NCBI RefSeq assembly: GCF_040712315.1
Contig: NC_134015.1
Location: 2,640,445-2,704,444 of the forward strand
Origin: Castanea sativa
Lineage: Eukaryota; Streptophyta; Magnoliopsida; Fagales; Fagaceae
Length of the DNA: 64,000 nt
Direction: 5' to 3'
Below are positions 12,580 to 24,701 of this stretch, one piece after another. Each line of letters begins with the position of its first letter. Position 1 is the stretch's first letter. A program made the position numbers and the translations under genes. The notes under the pieces are model-generated. The model saw only the letters and a program-made list of their open reading frames with translations. It ran no database searches and was not told the DNA's origin.

Positions 12580-14480
12580 ATATATATATATATGTATGTA
12601 TGTATGTATATTGTAATATCCTGAAATATACTATGCTAATACATGCATCATTTTGGGAGACTAATAGGATTGTTCATTTCTATTACATTAATTCTACATA
12701 TCAGTTGTCCGCTTCTGTTTAATTATGTGAGCACTAGTGCACTACATAAGAGCCAAGTCATTATTATTATATGTTAGATTACACTTTACAGTGAGTATAC
12801 AAAGGATATTGCGGATTCAAATTCTATTATTTAATTAATTAACTCACATACATTGATGCACAGTTTTCACATAGGAGACACCATACTGTGTTGCATGCTA
12901 CAGCCAGGGTTAATGCGTAGGCCTACTGCCCAGGCCCTTATGTAACTCATTTGGTTTTGAAACATTTCACTCTATGAATATGTTAGAACCTCTCTCAGTC
13001 AATGTGACACTCTTTTTTTCTTTTTCCTTTTCTTTTTTGGACAAGCCCCAATTTATCTCATGTGATCAGTTTGCACAAGAAACACTTGAGTTTGCTCAAG
13101 GAGAACTTTGGTTTTGGGATTGAACAATTGGAATTTCAAACAAAAGAAGAATTCATGGAATTATTTGTAAAGAAATATATTCCTCAAGGGAACAAATTAT
13201 CTTCATGAGTATTCTTCTTCTTCTTGTCTCTGTGTGTGTGTGTGGAGGAAATAGGAGGTCAGTGTTATATCAAGGCAATAAACATTGCCTTTGAAAGGAG
13301 AAAAGCAACTAATGAGGTGATAACTATGAGCAATACACAAAAAATTTGACAATATTTTCACACCAACTGACATCACTTTTTTACCTACCACTAACAATCT
13401 GCCTCAGCTGCGAGTGTCAAACTTTTTGTCTCAATAACTAGACTTTATAACATAAATTAACCTCAACAAAAAGAATTTAATAAATATTTCGCCAATGGAT
13501 TGGGCTGCTGTAGACTTACTGTGGCGACAATGTCTCCCTTGAAACAGCGAGATTGTCCAATACAAATATCTCATAACGCACTAGCTGCAATTTATAACCA
13601 AAAGATTTTGTCCAAGGCAAAACTGTTGCCTTAATAAACCCAGCTCAGAGTAACAACCTAATTTTAGCAACATGAGTGCTCTTTTGACCTCAACTTCGAT
13701 AAAATTATCCAATGCACCTGTGTATTACATAATGATAGGTCTCACCTGTAGGCTCTACACACGAGATCCATTTTGATGTGAGAGGAAGGTATAGGACGCT
13801 AGATGCACAAAATAATTTCTCCAAACTTTGGGACACAACTGACTGGGTTACTTACAATCCTCTTTCCTTGTTATGCTTTCAATGGTTAGTTTTGCTTTTC
13901 ACCTTAACTTCACTATAACCATTAGGCCAACGTGGTAGTTAACGAGTATGCTGTATGCCTACCAATTTATGAAACCCTTTCAATGGACGATTTTACCATC
14001 CGCCTCAACCTCAATCCAGAGATATGGACAATGTTTTCAACAATACCTTAAGACCTAAAGTTTGGTGTATAGTGTAATCAAAGGATCCACAAGATGTGTG
14101 ACAGTAACTTTGTAACATGACTACATTGATAATGGTTAAAGGTCATGGTTGTATAACCATTTGTCTAAACAAATAGTTTCAAATTATTACAATATAAATC
14201 AGTCAAACATGTGCTAAACGTGCAACCTACAACGGTGCTCGAGATTCCATAATTGTTTGTCTGATCATTTCTAACGATTCCAAGACAAGAAGATTTGTGG
14301 GTTGAAATACGTCTTTAGCAAGACATAAAAAAGATATCACCTACTTTGAATACACACAAGGACATGAATTTTTATAGACGCAATGTTAATTGTAAATGCA
14401 TGCTATCAAGATTTATCTCCGGGAGCAAACTACATGATGAAAAGCATGAGTCAGTGAAGTTCAGAGAATAAAGAATAAAT
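12580..14480. other. Gene-free stretch downstream of the peptidase gene
   Basis: No gene is supported. It contains short microsatellites (TG/GA near 13230) and AT-rich sequence. The peptidase 3' UTR probably lies just below 14736, but no clear poly(A) signal could be fixed. Confidence 0.4.
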
Positions 14481-14735
14481 TAAATGGGACAAACACTATA
14501 ATAAAACTGGCATTTCATTCACAAATTGGCATAAGAGATTTCAAGAGATTTCGGCGAGTTACCAGTACCCTTAAAAAAGCATTCACCAAAATACATGAAT
14601 TGCATGTGCCATAGTTTCATTTTTCATTAAAATACACTTGCTATTTATTATGTATCCAACCACTTTTTTTACATACATGACCAATATAAGGGCAACCACA
14701 CAAGCTCCTGGACATAAGGTTGTGGCAGGATGCTC

Positions 14736-17462
14736 TTAATTTAAAGAAGCAATTACCTCTAACAAGGAGGCAGCAAACTGCATTTGTGCATCCTCATCTA
14801 TAGTCAAGAAGAGAGGCACATGCACAAACAGCGATTTGTTCCCATTTTGCTCTGCAAACCGAAGGGAATGATAGTAAACATAATTGCATACAAACCGTCC
14901 CGCATCATCTGATGTCATCACTTCGTAACCCATCTTTGCTAAGGCCTTGGTAATCTCCTCAACAGGAAGAGAAGTCTGCGCACAGTTAGCACCGGAAATT
15001 CTTTTAGGAAGGGTGAAGCCAAAAAATATATAAATATATATATTATAGTCATCAATAAATCAGACTAAAAAAAAGCAATTGTCCAATCGATCCATCTGAA
15101 TCATTGTGACTATGAATTCATTCCACTTTTTGGCAACTATGACATGCAGTCTAGTATAAGCAGATACCTTCTCTACACAGGCATCAATTCAACTTGAACA
15201 GCAAAATAAAGAGCACCATCTCTTAAATGTTTTTGCCAATCTCAACGATTAGGCAAAATTGATGCATGTGTAACTGTATCCTACTGAACCCTTAGTAAAT
15301 ATCATTCTTAATACTATTCCATAATGGCTTTGGTTAACTATTGAAGAATGGTTACATTTTTGTCTGGGGTTTCTGTTCCTTTCATTTTCCTTAGTTTTTT
15401 TTTTTTTTTTGGGGGGGGGGGGGCAGGTGGGATCATATGATGCCCCCATGCCATCAAAACTTACTGAAAAATATTATATCGGAGCTTTTCTATAAAATTA
15501 CTTCCCAATGCATGTCAGCAGTTGGAAATGCTCTTTTCACTGATAAAAACAGCAGCTCCAGCAAAGACCACCACTCAAATAATTTATACAAGTTAACAGA
15601 AGAAGGTTAACACAATCTATTTCCCATATCATAAATTTGCCTTTCTTTTCCACTAAAAATACGGAAAATCTGTCTTCCTATAATCACATCCATTCCTATG
15701 AAACTAACAAATCTTCCAACCAATAGAAAATTCAATACACAAGCAGAGGACTGGCCATCACATGTACTGGAATTTCAGGGTAGTGAACAAGAAAGAAAGC
15801 ACTTTAAGATAGGTGACCTCAGATGGCATATTATACCAAACTTCTGACATAACATTCCTTCTTTCATACTGACTATTGCTGCAGTCCATCAAGCAATAGG
15901 TTGATAGTTAAATAGTAAATATAGGAATAAAAATAAGGTTGATTAGAAACTTAATGGAGTTTATACACAGACAAAAAAAAAATTATGAAACCCTTTTAAT
16001 CAGAAAAATCATGAAAAAAGAAATCCATTCTACCTGTCGAGTGTGTGAAATGTCACCATCTGCAGGAATGATGGGGAGTTTCTACAAAACATGAAACAAG
16101 GAAAGTTCAATGAATTAAATATAAAATGTCAAAACAAATAAAAGCCAACATGCATGAACATGAAACTTAGGGATTATTTCTAACCTGGGGCTTCCATCCC
16201 AACTCATCAGGACAACGAAAAGTAGCTTCATTGACAGCTTGATGCTCAATGGCAAACCTTGTTGCACCACTATTAACTCCAAAGTGTAGCTGGAGAAATA
16301 TGGTTAAAGAGGGTTAGATACATAATGCATAAATACAGAAATACAATGAAGTCCAAAGTGTAGATTCTGGTTCTGGTTTAGGATTAAGGTTCTAGAATGC
16401 ACGTTTAGTAAAATTGTCAGTAATGGTTTATTTATTCAAAAAATAACATTTTACCATCCACAAGTTTCCATCTTCTCCCTAAGGTCTAGAGAAACAACCA
16501 AGAGTGCAACATAATTTATAGAGGTGCTGACAGTATACCAATCTTAGAGGTTGGGCCTTGGTGAGATGACAAGCCCCTTTCACCAAAAGTGATAGATTAC
16601 AAGTTTGAATCCGGAAATCAGCCTCATCAAAAGGATTGAGATTACAGTACAGTACAACCTGTTTTTGACAGTATATCAATCTTCATTACTAACATATTCG
16701 CCCCTAATGTATAGGTTTCTAGAGTTGTATCATATTCCTGTATGGACTTATTGGACTTCGTTTAATGAAAGTGAAATTAGGAACATTAGTCCTTATTGTT
16801 TGTATAGAGCTGTTAATCTCATGAATACTACTCTTGTTGCAGCAGATCCTGTAGAGTTAAGAATTGTTATTAGCCAAGGGTTGTTTATTTTTTTGCTGCC
16901 ATTACAGTAGTAAGGTTGTTTTTCAATGAGTATCCAGTATGTACTTCTTTAATGTTCCCGACCACATTGTGGAGCTATAAAGTTGTTGGTTATGCTCTGC
17001 TGATTAGCCATTATGATTTCTAATCACTGACACTGATTCTAAAAGACCTCCAAACCAGCCTATGATTTCTATTGAGAGAAGGGTAAACAGGAAAAATAAA
17101 ATTGATAACTTGGAAAAGGAGTAATTTGGCATAACATAATTTGAACATAGCTGCAGAGGAGATCAGAAATGTGGGCAACTGACCCAAATAATTTTTCCAG
17201 AAGTTGAAGATTCAGAATCCTTTCCACCAATGGCAGATTGCAATGTCTGGTATAGGGCAGCAAGTGCTCCCTGTCCCGCAGTCTCAAGAATGCTGCAACT
17301 CCCAAGAGTTAGACCTTTTGGCAATCCCTTTTTCTTCACATACTCTTTGAGATTACTGACAATTGTCTCAGTTGGATTCTCTGAAACTCCATGGAATTTC
17401 TTAAATCCCGTCACATGAACTGTTACTGCTACTGCAGGTGCAGGAGGCCCTTCGGACCCCAT
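14736..17462 (-). CDS. Pyroglutamyl-peptidase I-like protein (peptidase C15)
   Basis: Predicted to remove N-terminal pyroglutamate from peptides in the cytosol. Coding exons on the minus strand are 17462-17184, 16289-16185, 16081-16034 and 14975-14736. All have GT-AG borders, and joined they encode 223 residues, the usual length for plant C15 members. There is no signal peptide. Residues matching the C15 catalytic triad are present: Glu108 (in GATRFAIEHQAV), Cys174 (in DDAGRFVCNYVYY) and His196 (in SLFVHVPLF). The N-terminus VHVTGFKKFHGVSENPTE is the family's opening strand. A non-coding leader exon lies upstream near 19928-20000, joined by a 2.4 kb leader intron. Intron 1 carries an Au-type SINE. 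Arabidopsis At1g56700 is the closest relative I recall. Identity is firm; in planta substrate is unknown. Confidence 0.93.
15395..15423. repeat. T16-G13 homopolymer junction in peptidase intron 3
   Basis: Sixteen T are followed directly by thirteen G. It is intronic. Such junctions are prone to length error in sequencing, so the exact count should not be trusted. Confidence 0.8.
16546..16665 (+). mobile_element. Au-type SINE in intron 1 of the peptidase gene
   Basis: A 120 bp insertion bounded by an 18 bp target duplication, tgacagtataccaatctt (16528-16545) and tgacagtatatcaatctt (16666-16683), with one mismatch. It contains a box A-like ttggtgagatgacaagc, a box B-like gtttgaatccgg followed by aaatcagcctc, and a T5 end. 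The 'gaatcc-gaaa-cagcctc' order and T-rich tail are those of the Au SINE family of angiosperms. It is shorter than a full Au element. It lies antisense to the host gene, deep in the intron. Confidence 0.85.
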
Positions 17463-17695
17463 TTACCAATTATTGAGATATAACCAAAAATGCGTTATAG
17501 CATCAAAATCAAAAGTAATATCTAAGTACCTGCATCAAACAAGATATAATGAATTAGTCAGTGCAGTCAAGAAGCCACAAAGACATCATCAGCTTGCTGA
17601 ACTAGGAAAGCTACAGCATCCACCTCATCAATGTACATCTCAAATTTCACAAACTCTACCAAAAAATAAAATTTCCATACACTACCTTCACACAG

Positions 17696-18529
17696 GGCCG
17701 GCCCAAGCATCTTGGAGGCCTAAGGCGAAATCTTCAAATGGGGTCTTTATGTTATTATTTAAATAATATTTAACTAGCATTTTATATAATAATTTTTTTT
17801 AAATCCGTTCTTTTTACTTTTTAATATGATTTTTTTTTTATAGAAATTGCTAAGGTTATAACAAATTTTACTACAAACTGGTGTTGTAATGAATGTGATC
17901 AATGGTATGAGGCTTACAAATATACTAGAAATATTATAAAATTTACAACATGAGAATTACAAAGATATATCACCAATCACACATATTCATTCAAAAATGC
18001 ATTCAATAGTTTGTTGAAATCCACCTATCATATTCATTGTCACATCAAATCATAAAAGTTATGGAGACCACCATGCACCCTTGGTGCAGTGATCACTCCA
18101 CAAGTATAAGTTCTTGTAGGGTGTGGGGGGCAATGACCAAGATTTAAGTCTCTAGAAGAGAGTTTTGCACACATACACTTAAATTAGGTTAGAGTAAAAA
18201 TTTTATCTTGTATAAAAATAATTAAATAAATAAAAGTTATGTAGTAAAATTTATAGTATTTTTAACATTTTCCTATTTGAATTACTTGTGATTAGTAACA
18301 AGTCTATTTGTAAGACCTATTTATTTAAATTTGTCTTATCTCTATTTCTAGCATTACTTAATTCTTTGAGCCTTATTAATAGTGAAAAAAGATGTAAACT
18401 AAAATGTTTTAATATCTCCCAAAAATATTTATATATAAAAAATAAATAAAAAATTTGCCCACAAATTTGGGGCCTTCTCTAGTAAAGGGGGCCCTAGGCA
18501 ATGGCCTAATTGGCCTAAGCCTAGGGCCT
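17696..18529. mobile_element. Non-autonomous DNA transposon in the peptidase leader intron
   Basis: Bounded by the direct repeat ttcacacag (17687-17695 and 18530-18538). Begins ggccggcccaagcatc and ends taagcctagggcct, so both ends are GC-rich and loosely inverted. An 8 bp reading of the duplication would fit hAT and a 9 bp reading would fit Mutator. There is no transposase. A degraded relative lies at 1255-1690. A SINE is nested inside at 18064-18229. Confidence 0.75.
18064..18229 (+). mobile_element. SINE nested inside the leader-intron transposon
   Basis: A 166 bp insertion flanked by a perfect 12 bp duplication, ataaaagttatg (18052-18063 and 18230-18241). Box A-like ggtgcagtgatcactcc is followed about 45 bp later by box B-like gatttaagtctc. 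The 3' end is AT-rich (taaaaataattaaataa). The sister transposon at 1255-1690 lacks this segment, which confirms insertion. Confidence 0.85.
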
Positions 18530-20039
18530 TTCACACAGATTATATCAATACCCTACATAGAATTTTCATCTTACCATTCAATCCTAGAAAGCAATAATAT
18601 TCTTTTTCTTTCTCCTTATCTTTCCTTTTTTTTTAATTTATGCTAATACAGTCTCCAGGGTTCTTCAAGCACCAAAACATTTTCCAGGCATGTGCAGTTC
18701 TCCCATCCCAAATGTACAAAACCATAACAGGAATAGATCCCAAAGGTTACCCCCCAAAAGGGTTGGTGGTAGAATTCAAAATTCCGAACCCAGTTTACCG
18801 TCTCTAAGATGCCTTAACTACAGCAAGAGTGATACAGGACAGAGGCCAGAAAATTGAAAAAAGGGAAAAACATAGAACAGGATAGACCTTAGGCATCACC
18901 AGTAAGCGTTCTTGGCATCAGCACCAAGCTAGAGAAAGAAAATCTCAATTCCATATCATTCATCAAATTTAACATAACAATAATGTTTACTGTGGGCCTA
19001 TAAATAAGGTACCAGGTTACAAATGATAAGGCAGGGAAATCAAATCATAATCAAGATAGCAATTAAATCCCTTAAGACATTCAAAATAATCAGGGCGGTG
19101 TCCGCACCATAGAGCCACTCAACTCAACCCCTAGAGGTTAATGAAGCCATATCTAACAACTAAACCAAGAGATGATCATTGATGTTCCAGAAGGCTATAA
19201 TGTTAAACTGTAGAATCACTGTCTACCCATTTACAAAAAATATCACAGAAGATATGATTAGCAATTATAACAATAGACTCTGATGAACCAATCGTGTAGT
19301 CAAATGCTGAACCCAAAATTTTTTCATTGCAGTGGATAAAGTGTCTATACAAAACATCTTTATGAGACTTTCCATAAAAGAAACAGTTGAGGGGTAAGGA
19401 AAGAAGGAGGAGGCATTCCTGCATTTCATTCGGAAAGCTCAGAGGGAATATCAAAGTTGGAAAACCCCAACAGTGTCAAAATCATACAAGCAAGAATCTA
19501 GCAAAAGAAGAAATGACTGTACAGAACCCCAGAAAACAAGACAGCTGAGAAAACAAGATAATCCATTGGAATTCCTAACTACAGATAACAACCCAGTTTC
19601 TAAAAATCAATATCAGAATCAAATTAAACCAACAATCTGAACCTCAATCAAAGACATACAAATCCAAAAGCAGACTAAACCTTTAGAGAGAACTAATTAA
19701 GACAAAGAAACCAATTAAACCACTTGATTAAAAGCCAAACCACCAAAACCCCAACACCAAAAAACTAAAACCCAATTAGAATTAACCTTTATCAGACACC
19801 CCAGATGATCACAGATACCAAAAGCACAGAAATTTACATCTAAAAACAAAGCCTTGAAATTAAACTCAAAGCACGTTGGTTGTGAAAATTTCATTTTTTT
19901 TTTTTTTAAACGATCTTTCTCACTCACCTGTTGTAGTCTTCAAAAAATGAAAGAGAGCCGCAATGGACTCAACCACCAATCTTATCTACTCAAAGCTGAT
20001 CTTAGCTGGTAGAGATTCTGATCAAAATATAAAAGAGAG

Positions 20040-21262
20040 AGAGAGAGAGAGAAAGAAATAGAAATACAATAAACTATATTATAGAATAAAAAATTATTAG
20101 AGACATAGTAGTGGAGGGTCGCTTTCAATCATCATTAATTTATAGTGGTACATGTGTTACATTGTTGCATTATTATTTGGACTTCTGGAACAACCTTTCA
20201 ATTCATTTAAAGGCTTTGTTTATGGGAATTTGCAACAGTAAAAAGCTTCGTTTATCTCTTTCTTTTCTTCTTTCTTTTTTTCTCTTTCTCTTTCTGATGT
20301 TAAAGCTTATGACTTGTCATGTATTGGTCACTGTGTCTTACGGTGTCAGATATAGATAGGCATACAGTATTAGTATAGTACCTACATGACATGAACAGAA
20401 CCAATGATTCCTTATTTTGATCAACTTATCTTGTACACGAATGGGCTTCTGTCACACCCTTGATAATAGATAATAGATGTGACTTTTTGTTTGTTTTTCT
20501 TTTCTCTATTTTCAAGATTACTAAATTACGTGTGGAAAATAAAAGCTAATAAAAATAAGGAAATGGTTGTATAATTCAACTAAATTTGTCTGTGCACTAT
20601 ATGTATGTGTATAGTGGGTATACATTGTGCTTTGTGTATGAGGCCAAAAACAAGTACAATCATGAAGGCTTTTTTTTCTTCTCAAAAGTAATTAGCTTTT
20701 AATTTTTAATATTAATTTTTTATAGCTTCTTTGAAATGTGAATTTTATAATTTTTTTTTTTTTAATTAGAGTGTTCTACGCCTTTTAAATATAATCTACA
20801 TCTTATACACACTAAAATATTATAAGGATTATCTCGAAAATATAATTATAAGGAAGAATTTCTTTAAGTGATCCCAAGGCATTTTGATTAAGAGACTTAA
20901 ACTAACTTATTAATCATGAATCTTGAAAATATGTACACCAGCCTATTGGAGTTTTTCATAATGCTAAATTGACTTTATATAGAAGCTTTAGGAAAAGGGT
21001 ACAACTTGTGACAATTTGCATTTTTTATTTTATTTTACTCTTTCTAATAGGCTATATGATACATTGTACCTTGCCTATTGTTAGGTTTAAAGAGTGAATC
21101 TTTCAACTTTGTTAGGAAGAAAACAAACATATATGTCTTAAGAATTAAGGAATTGGTGTTGTCCATACATCACATCTTTTAAGTTCATGCTAAGAATTCT
21201 ATGTAGTGTGCACTAGGTAGGTCTAGTGGACACACCATTTGTGTAATAATGCCAAAACTTCT

Positions 21263-21305
<43 letters not shown>

Positions 21306-21490
21306 TAAGAATTTATGATTAATAGATGTAAAGTTATATGATTATAGGAGTAATGTATAATTAGAAGTGTAGTACACCCATATTTAGGACTTAAAAATCC
21401 CATCAAGCCAATGATCTAAATTAGCAACCTTTATTCATTATAGAGTAATCAATCATTTGATTGGATAAAGACTATACACATTCAAAATAT
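20040..21490. other. Promoter side of the peptidase gene and gene-free DNA
   Basis: A GA microsatellite (about 20034-20052) lies just upstream of the inferred transcription start. A (TA)n tract of about 37 bp lies at 21266-21302. No other gene is seen. Confidence 0.5.
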
Positions 21491-21493
21491 TAA

Positions 21494-21870
21494 GGCCAAA
21501 TTACAATTTACCCACTTGTGGTTTGATCGAAATTTAAGTTGCCTACTTGTGGTTTGAAATTTGACACTTTACCCACCTGAGGTTCGCTCAGTTAGATTTC
21601 TATAACTTACCTCTGTTAAAAACAGAGCTAAATATGTAATTTTGTTCCACTTTTATGTCTCTCTTCTCTAAAAACACAATAAACATAAAAATACAAGATT
21701 AAATAAGACAAAAAACTATCCATCGAAACACTTTCATCATGGAATTTTAAACACAAGTAGGCAACTTAAATTTTGGTCAAATTTCAAGTAGGTAAAGTAT
21801 CAAATTTTAAATCACAAGTAGGCAACTTAAATTTCAGTCAAACCACATGTGGGTAAGTTGCAATTTGCCC
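21494..21870. mobile_element. Long-TIR MULE-like MITE
   Basis: The two halves are inverted copies over about 100 bp (left ggccaaattacaatttaccc, right end reverse-complemented gggcaaattgcaacttaccc). The repeated 'acttgtggttt...ttaagttgcctacttgtg' layout parallels the arms of the MULE at 22516-24573. Flanks aaatatta and aaagatta may be a decayed duplication. There is no coding capacity. Confidence 0.7.
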
Positions 21871-22744
21871 AAAGATTAATCAAGTGTTCCAAAAATCTTG
21901 AAAACTCACAAATAAAAGAGTTGATTGATCAAAAGTAAATACTAATTAGGATGTTTGAAGCATGTGTTACACCTAAAATGACAACTAATAAGTCAATAAC
22001 AATCTTGAAAATTGGCCAGCTATTATGATTAGGATAGAGTGGCTAATATTGCTTTGATGGGCTATCTCATTTATCTGTTATACAACTTTACAAATACTTA
22101 ATTAGTTAATTTTAAACAAACACAATATTATTGAAATAATTTCGGCTGTAAGAATATTTACTGTACATTCAATTCAGCTTTTTTCTAATCTTGTTAATAA
22201 GATTCTTGAATAAATCACATCATTATCATGCATTTTATGAAAAGTGAAGTGGGGCTATAAAGCTAATAAAGTAGTAGCGATTAGTGATTATCATAGAATT
22301 CAAAGCTGGCAGTGACAGTGGAAAATTTCAAACATGGGGTGTCTATCAGCGGCGACGACATAGAAAATTCCATGGGCGGCACACAATGAATTCGAGTCTT
22401 TTTCTTCTTCTTTTTTATAGAAGGAATTCAAATCCAAATTGTCCTTTTTTTTTCAAGAATTTCTTTTTTTTCCTTCGTTTTATTAATTAGTAGCTGAACG
22501 AACGGATAAAACTTAGGGGTAATTACACTAAATCCATATATAGTTTGATACGAAATCATTTTGTCTACTCATAATTTAAAAAGTGTCAATTTATCTATTG
22601 AGATATATTCCGTTTGTTTTCTGTAACCCACTAAAATTAGGGTAAATAGCCATTCTTGCTCAAATTTTATGTCTCTCTCCTCCCAAAACAAAAAATAGCA
22701 CGAAATTGCAAGAGAAACAAGATCAAAAAGGATGGTTTTGTGAA

Positions 22745-23790
22745 AATTAATATTTTCTCTTCCTCATCCTCATTGTGGCCGTCTCCATCTTCTCATCTCT
22801 CAACCCGTTAGCCTCGCCATTATTGCTGTCACCATCCAATGAGAAATAATCTTGCCGTAACCACTCCCTCTTGTCACGAATAGCATTGATAGTAGCTCAT
22901 CACTCCTCAGTGTCTTCTGCATTTAATTCTAATCCTTCTTCTTCTTCGAGGCCATTGAGGACGACAACTGGGCAAGAAGGCGCGAGCATTCGAGTGTTTT
23001 TCTAGAGCTCTAAGAGGACTTCTTTGGAGGTGTGATAGGAGGCGGGTTTGTCTTCGTCAGGGACGTAGCTAGCTTTGGACTAGGAGGGGCAATGGCCCCC
23101 TTAAATTTTTTTAAAAAAATATTATTATTATATATATATATGTGCTAATTTTAGCAATTTCGTTTTATAAAAATACATTTTTTCCCATAAACAATATCAT
23201 TGATTCTTTTAAGAGTAATACTATACTCACAAACTTTTTTACAAACTGTTTTGGTAGCAAATTCTTATTGGTTCACACATAGACCCATCACTCACATCAT
23301 TTTTTTACTTACTAGTAACCACTTTTTACATCAATAATTTATAAAAAAAATTGTAGCGCTAGTATTTTCCTCATTTTAGTGACTATAAAAAAATTTGTAA
23401 ATCTAAAATCTAAAACAAAATATACAAGCTCCAAAAAACAAAACTCAACAACAAAAATTACCAATAGTAAAACTTAAAAGAAATTAAGCTCAATTAACCA
23501 ATTTTATTCAAAATAAACAACCCTATCATTTAAAAAATTTTAAACAAAAATAATTTTGTTATTACCAAAAAAAGAAAAAACTCAACAGCTAAGTAGTAGC
23601 AAAGTCAAAGGTTGAAACCATTGCACAAAACCAACAATAAAGCCGCCCCCCTTAACTCAAAACTCTGGCTCCATCCCTGGTCTTCGTCGTTTACGAAGCT
23701 TAGGAGTTTCTTTGGTTTTGGTATAAGTTTAGGTGTGGGGGAACAGGCAGTCGTGGTGGTGGTGGTGTTGGGGACAAGCTACCTTTCATC
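22745..23790 (-). pseudogene. Captured, disrupted fragment of an ILP1/GCFC-like gene
   Basis: Skipping the hAT insertion and one copy of its target duplication, a minus-strand frame shows a Thr-rich stretch then KPKKLLSFVNDED, TSKEVLLEL-stop-KNTRML, VVVLNGL, AINAIRDKREWLRQ and DYFSLDGDSNNGEANGL. These follow, in order and spacing, the N-terminal region of plant ILP1 (GCFC-domain protein related to PAX3/PAX7-binding protein 1), as recalled from Arabidopsis. At least three in-frame stops are present (one where a Gln codon is expected), the spacer between blocks is shortened, and the C-terminal GCFC domain is absent. It lies wholly inside the MULE and is a dead capture, not a gene. Confidence 0.75.
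23058..23679. mobile_element. Non-autonomous hAT element nested in the MULE
   Basis: A 622 bp insertion with the perfect 8 bp duplication gtcttcgt (23050-23057 and 23680-23687). Terminal inverted repeats are CAGGGACGTAGCTAG and, reverse-complemented, CAGGGATGGAGCCAG, typical of hAT. The interior is AT-rich and non-coding. It splits the captured ILP1-like fragment, so it arrived after the capture. Confidence 0.92.
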
Positions 23791-23835
23791 GGTTGAAATC
23801 CACCACAACCAAGCTCAGATTGACCACAATCAAAA

Positions 23836-24087
23836 CCCAAAACCCAAATCACAACCCACAAGTCACGCTCCATCTCAAATCTCAAACCCAAAGCAGTTGT
23901 GCTTCTCTACAAATCAAAACCCAAACCCATACAGCCACCTCTTGCTCCTCCACAACCAAATCCCAAAACCCAAATCACAACCCACACGTCATGCTCCACC
24001 TCAAATCTCAGACTCAAAGCAGCTGTGCTTCTCTACAAATCAAAACCCAAACCCATACAACCACCTCGTGCTCCTCCACTGTTAGCA
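23836..24087. repeat. 126 bp tandem duplication inside the MULE
   Basis: Two units, offset 126 bp, share words such as acccaaatcacaaccca, gtgcttctctacaaatcaaa and ctcctccac. It creates the C-rich, Q/N/P-rich reading frames seen on the plus strand, which are not a real protein. Confidence 0.85.
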
Positions 24088-24701
24088 CCGTGCTACTACC
24101 GATCTGAATTTTAGTGTGAGAGATGAGAGAGGTAGAGAGAATAGAGAGAGGTAGACACAGAGAGCAAGAGAGGAGAGAGAGAGTGCGTGAGATATTAATT
24201 AAATCAAAGAGAAGAAATAATGGATAGAGTTTTTTTTTTTTTTTTTAAGTAAGAAAATTTTGGCTGTTATTTTCTTTTAGCGTGTTACAGAGACATTTTG
24301 TGCTTTATTGGAGTTCTTAAGCCAAGTTTCTAAAAATTGTACAAATAGCATCTTTTGATCTTATTTTATCTTGTTTTTGTATGTGTTTTTTGTTTTGGGA
24401 AGAGAGAGACATAAAATTTGAACAAAAATACATATTTACCCATGATTTTAACAGAGGTGGGTTACAGAAAACAAACGGAATATACCTCAGATAGGTAAAG
24501 TGACACTTTTTAAATCACAGATAGGCAAAGTGATTTCGGGCCAAATCACAGGTAGGTTTACTGTAATTACCCCTAAAACTTATAATACAAACATGAATGC
24601 TGAGTTCAACATTCATGAAATCTAGTTATGCTTTTTTTTTTTCTTTTCTTTTTTCTTTTTTTTAAGTTGCATTGCTAGTTAATGTACTTTTTTTTTAACA
24701 C

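Larger units (their letters stand above)
17184..20000 (-). other. Leader exon and leader intron of the peptidase gene
   Basis: On the minus strand a likely 5' UTR exon ends ...gaagactacaacag at 19928, followed by a consensus donor gtgagt. The matching acceptor tttgatgcag lies at 17530-17531, so the UTR resumes at 17529 and reaches the ATG at 17462. A TATA-like ttttatattttgatc sits near 20015-20030, placing the start of transcription near 20000. The leader exon has no ATG. The intron hosts the transposon at 17696-18529. Inferred from splice signals only. Confidence 0.6.
22516..24573 (-). mobile_element. Pack-MULE-like element with captured gene fragment
   Basis: A 2058 bp element flanked by a perfect 9 bp duplication, taaaactta (22507-22515 and 24574-24582). 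Terminal inverted repeats of about 190 bp start ggggtaattaca on both strands. There is no transposase, so it is non-autonomous. The interior is unlike the surrounding AT-rich DNA. On the minus strand, 23790-22745 (minus a later insertion at 23058-23679) reads as a broken fragment of an ILP1/GCFC-like gene. A 126 bp tandem duplication lies at 23836-24087. Long arms, 9 bp duplication and host-gene cargo together define a Pack-MULE. Confidence 0.85.

Noticed and set aside
23612..24114. Plus-strand open frames of 71-157 residues, rich in Q, N, P, T and S
   Set aside because: They come from a C-rich 126 bp tandem duplication inside a transposon, opposite the captured gene fragment. No domain, no conserved start and no neighbours support coding.
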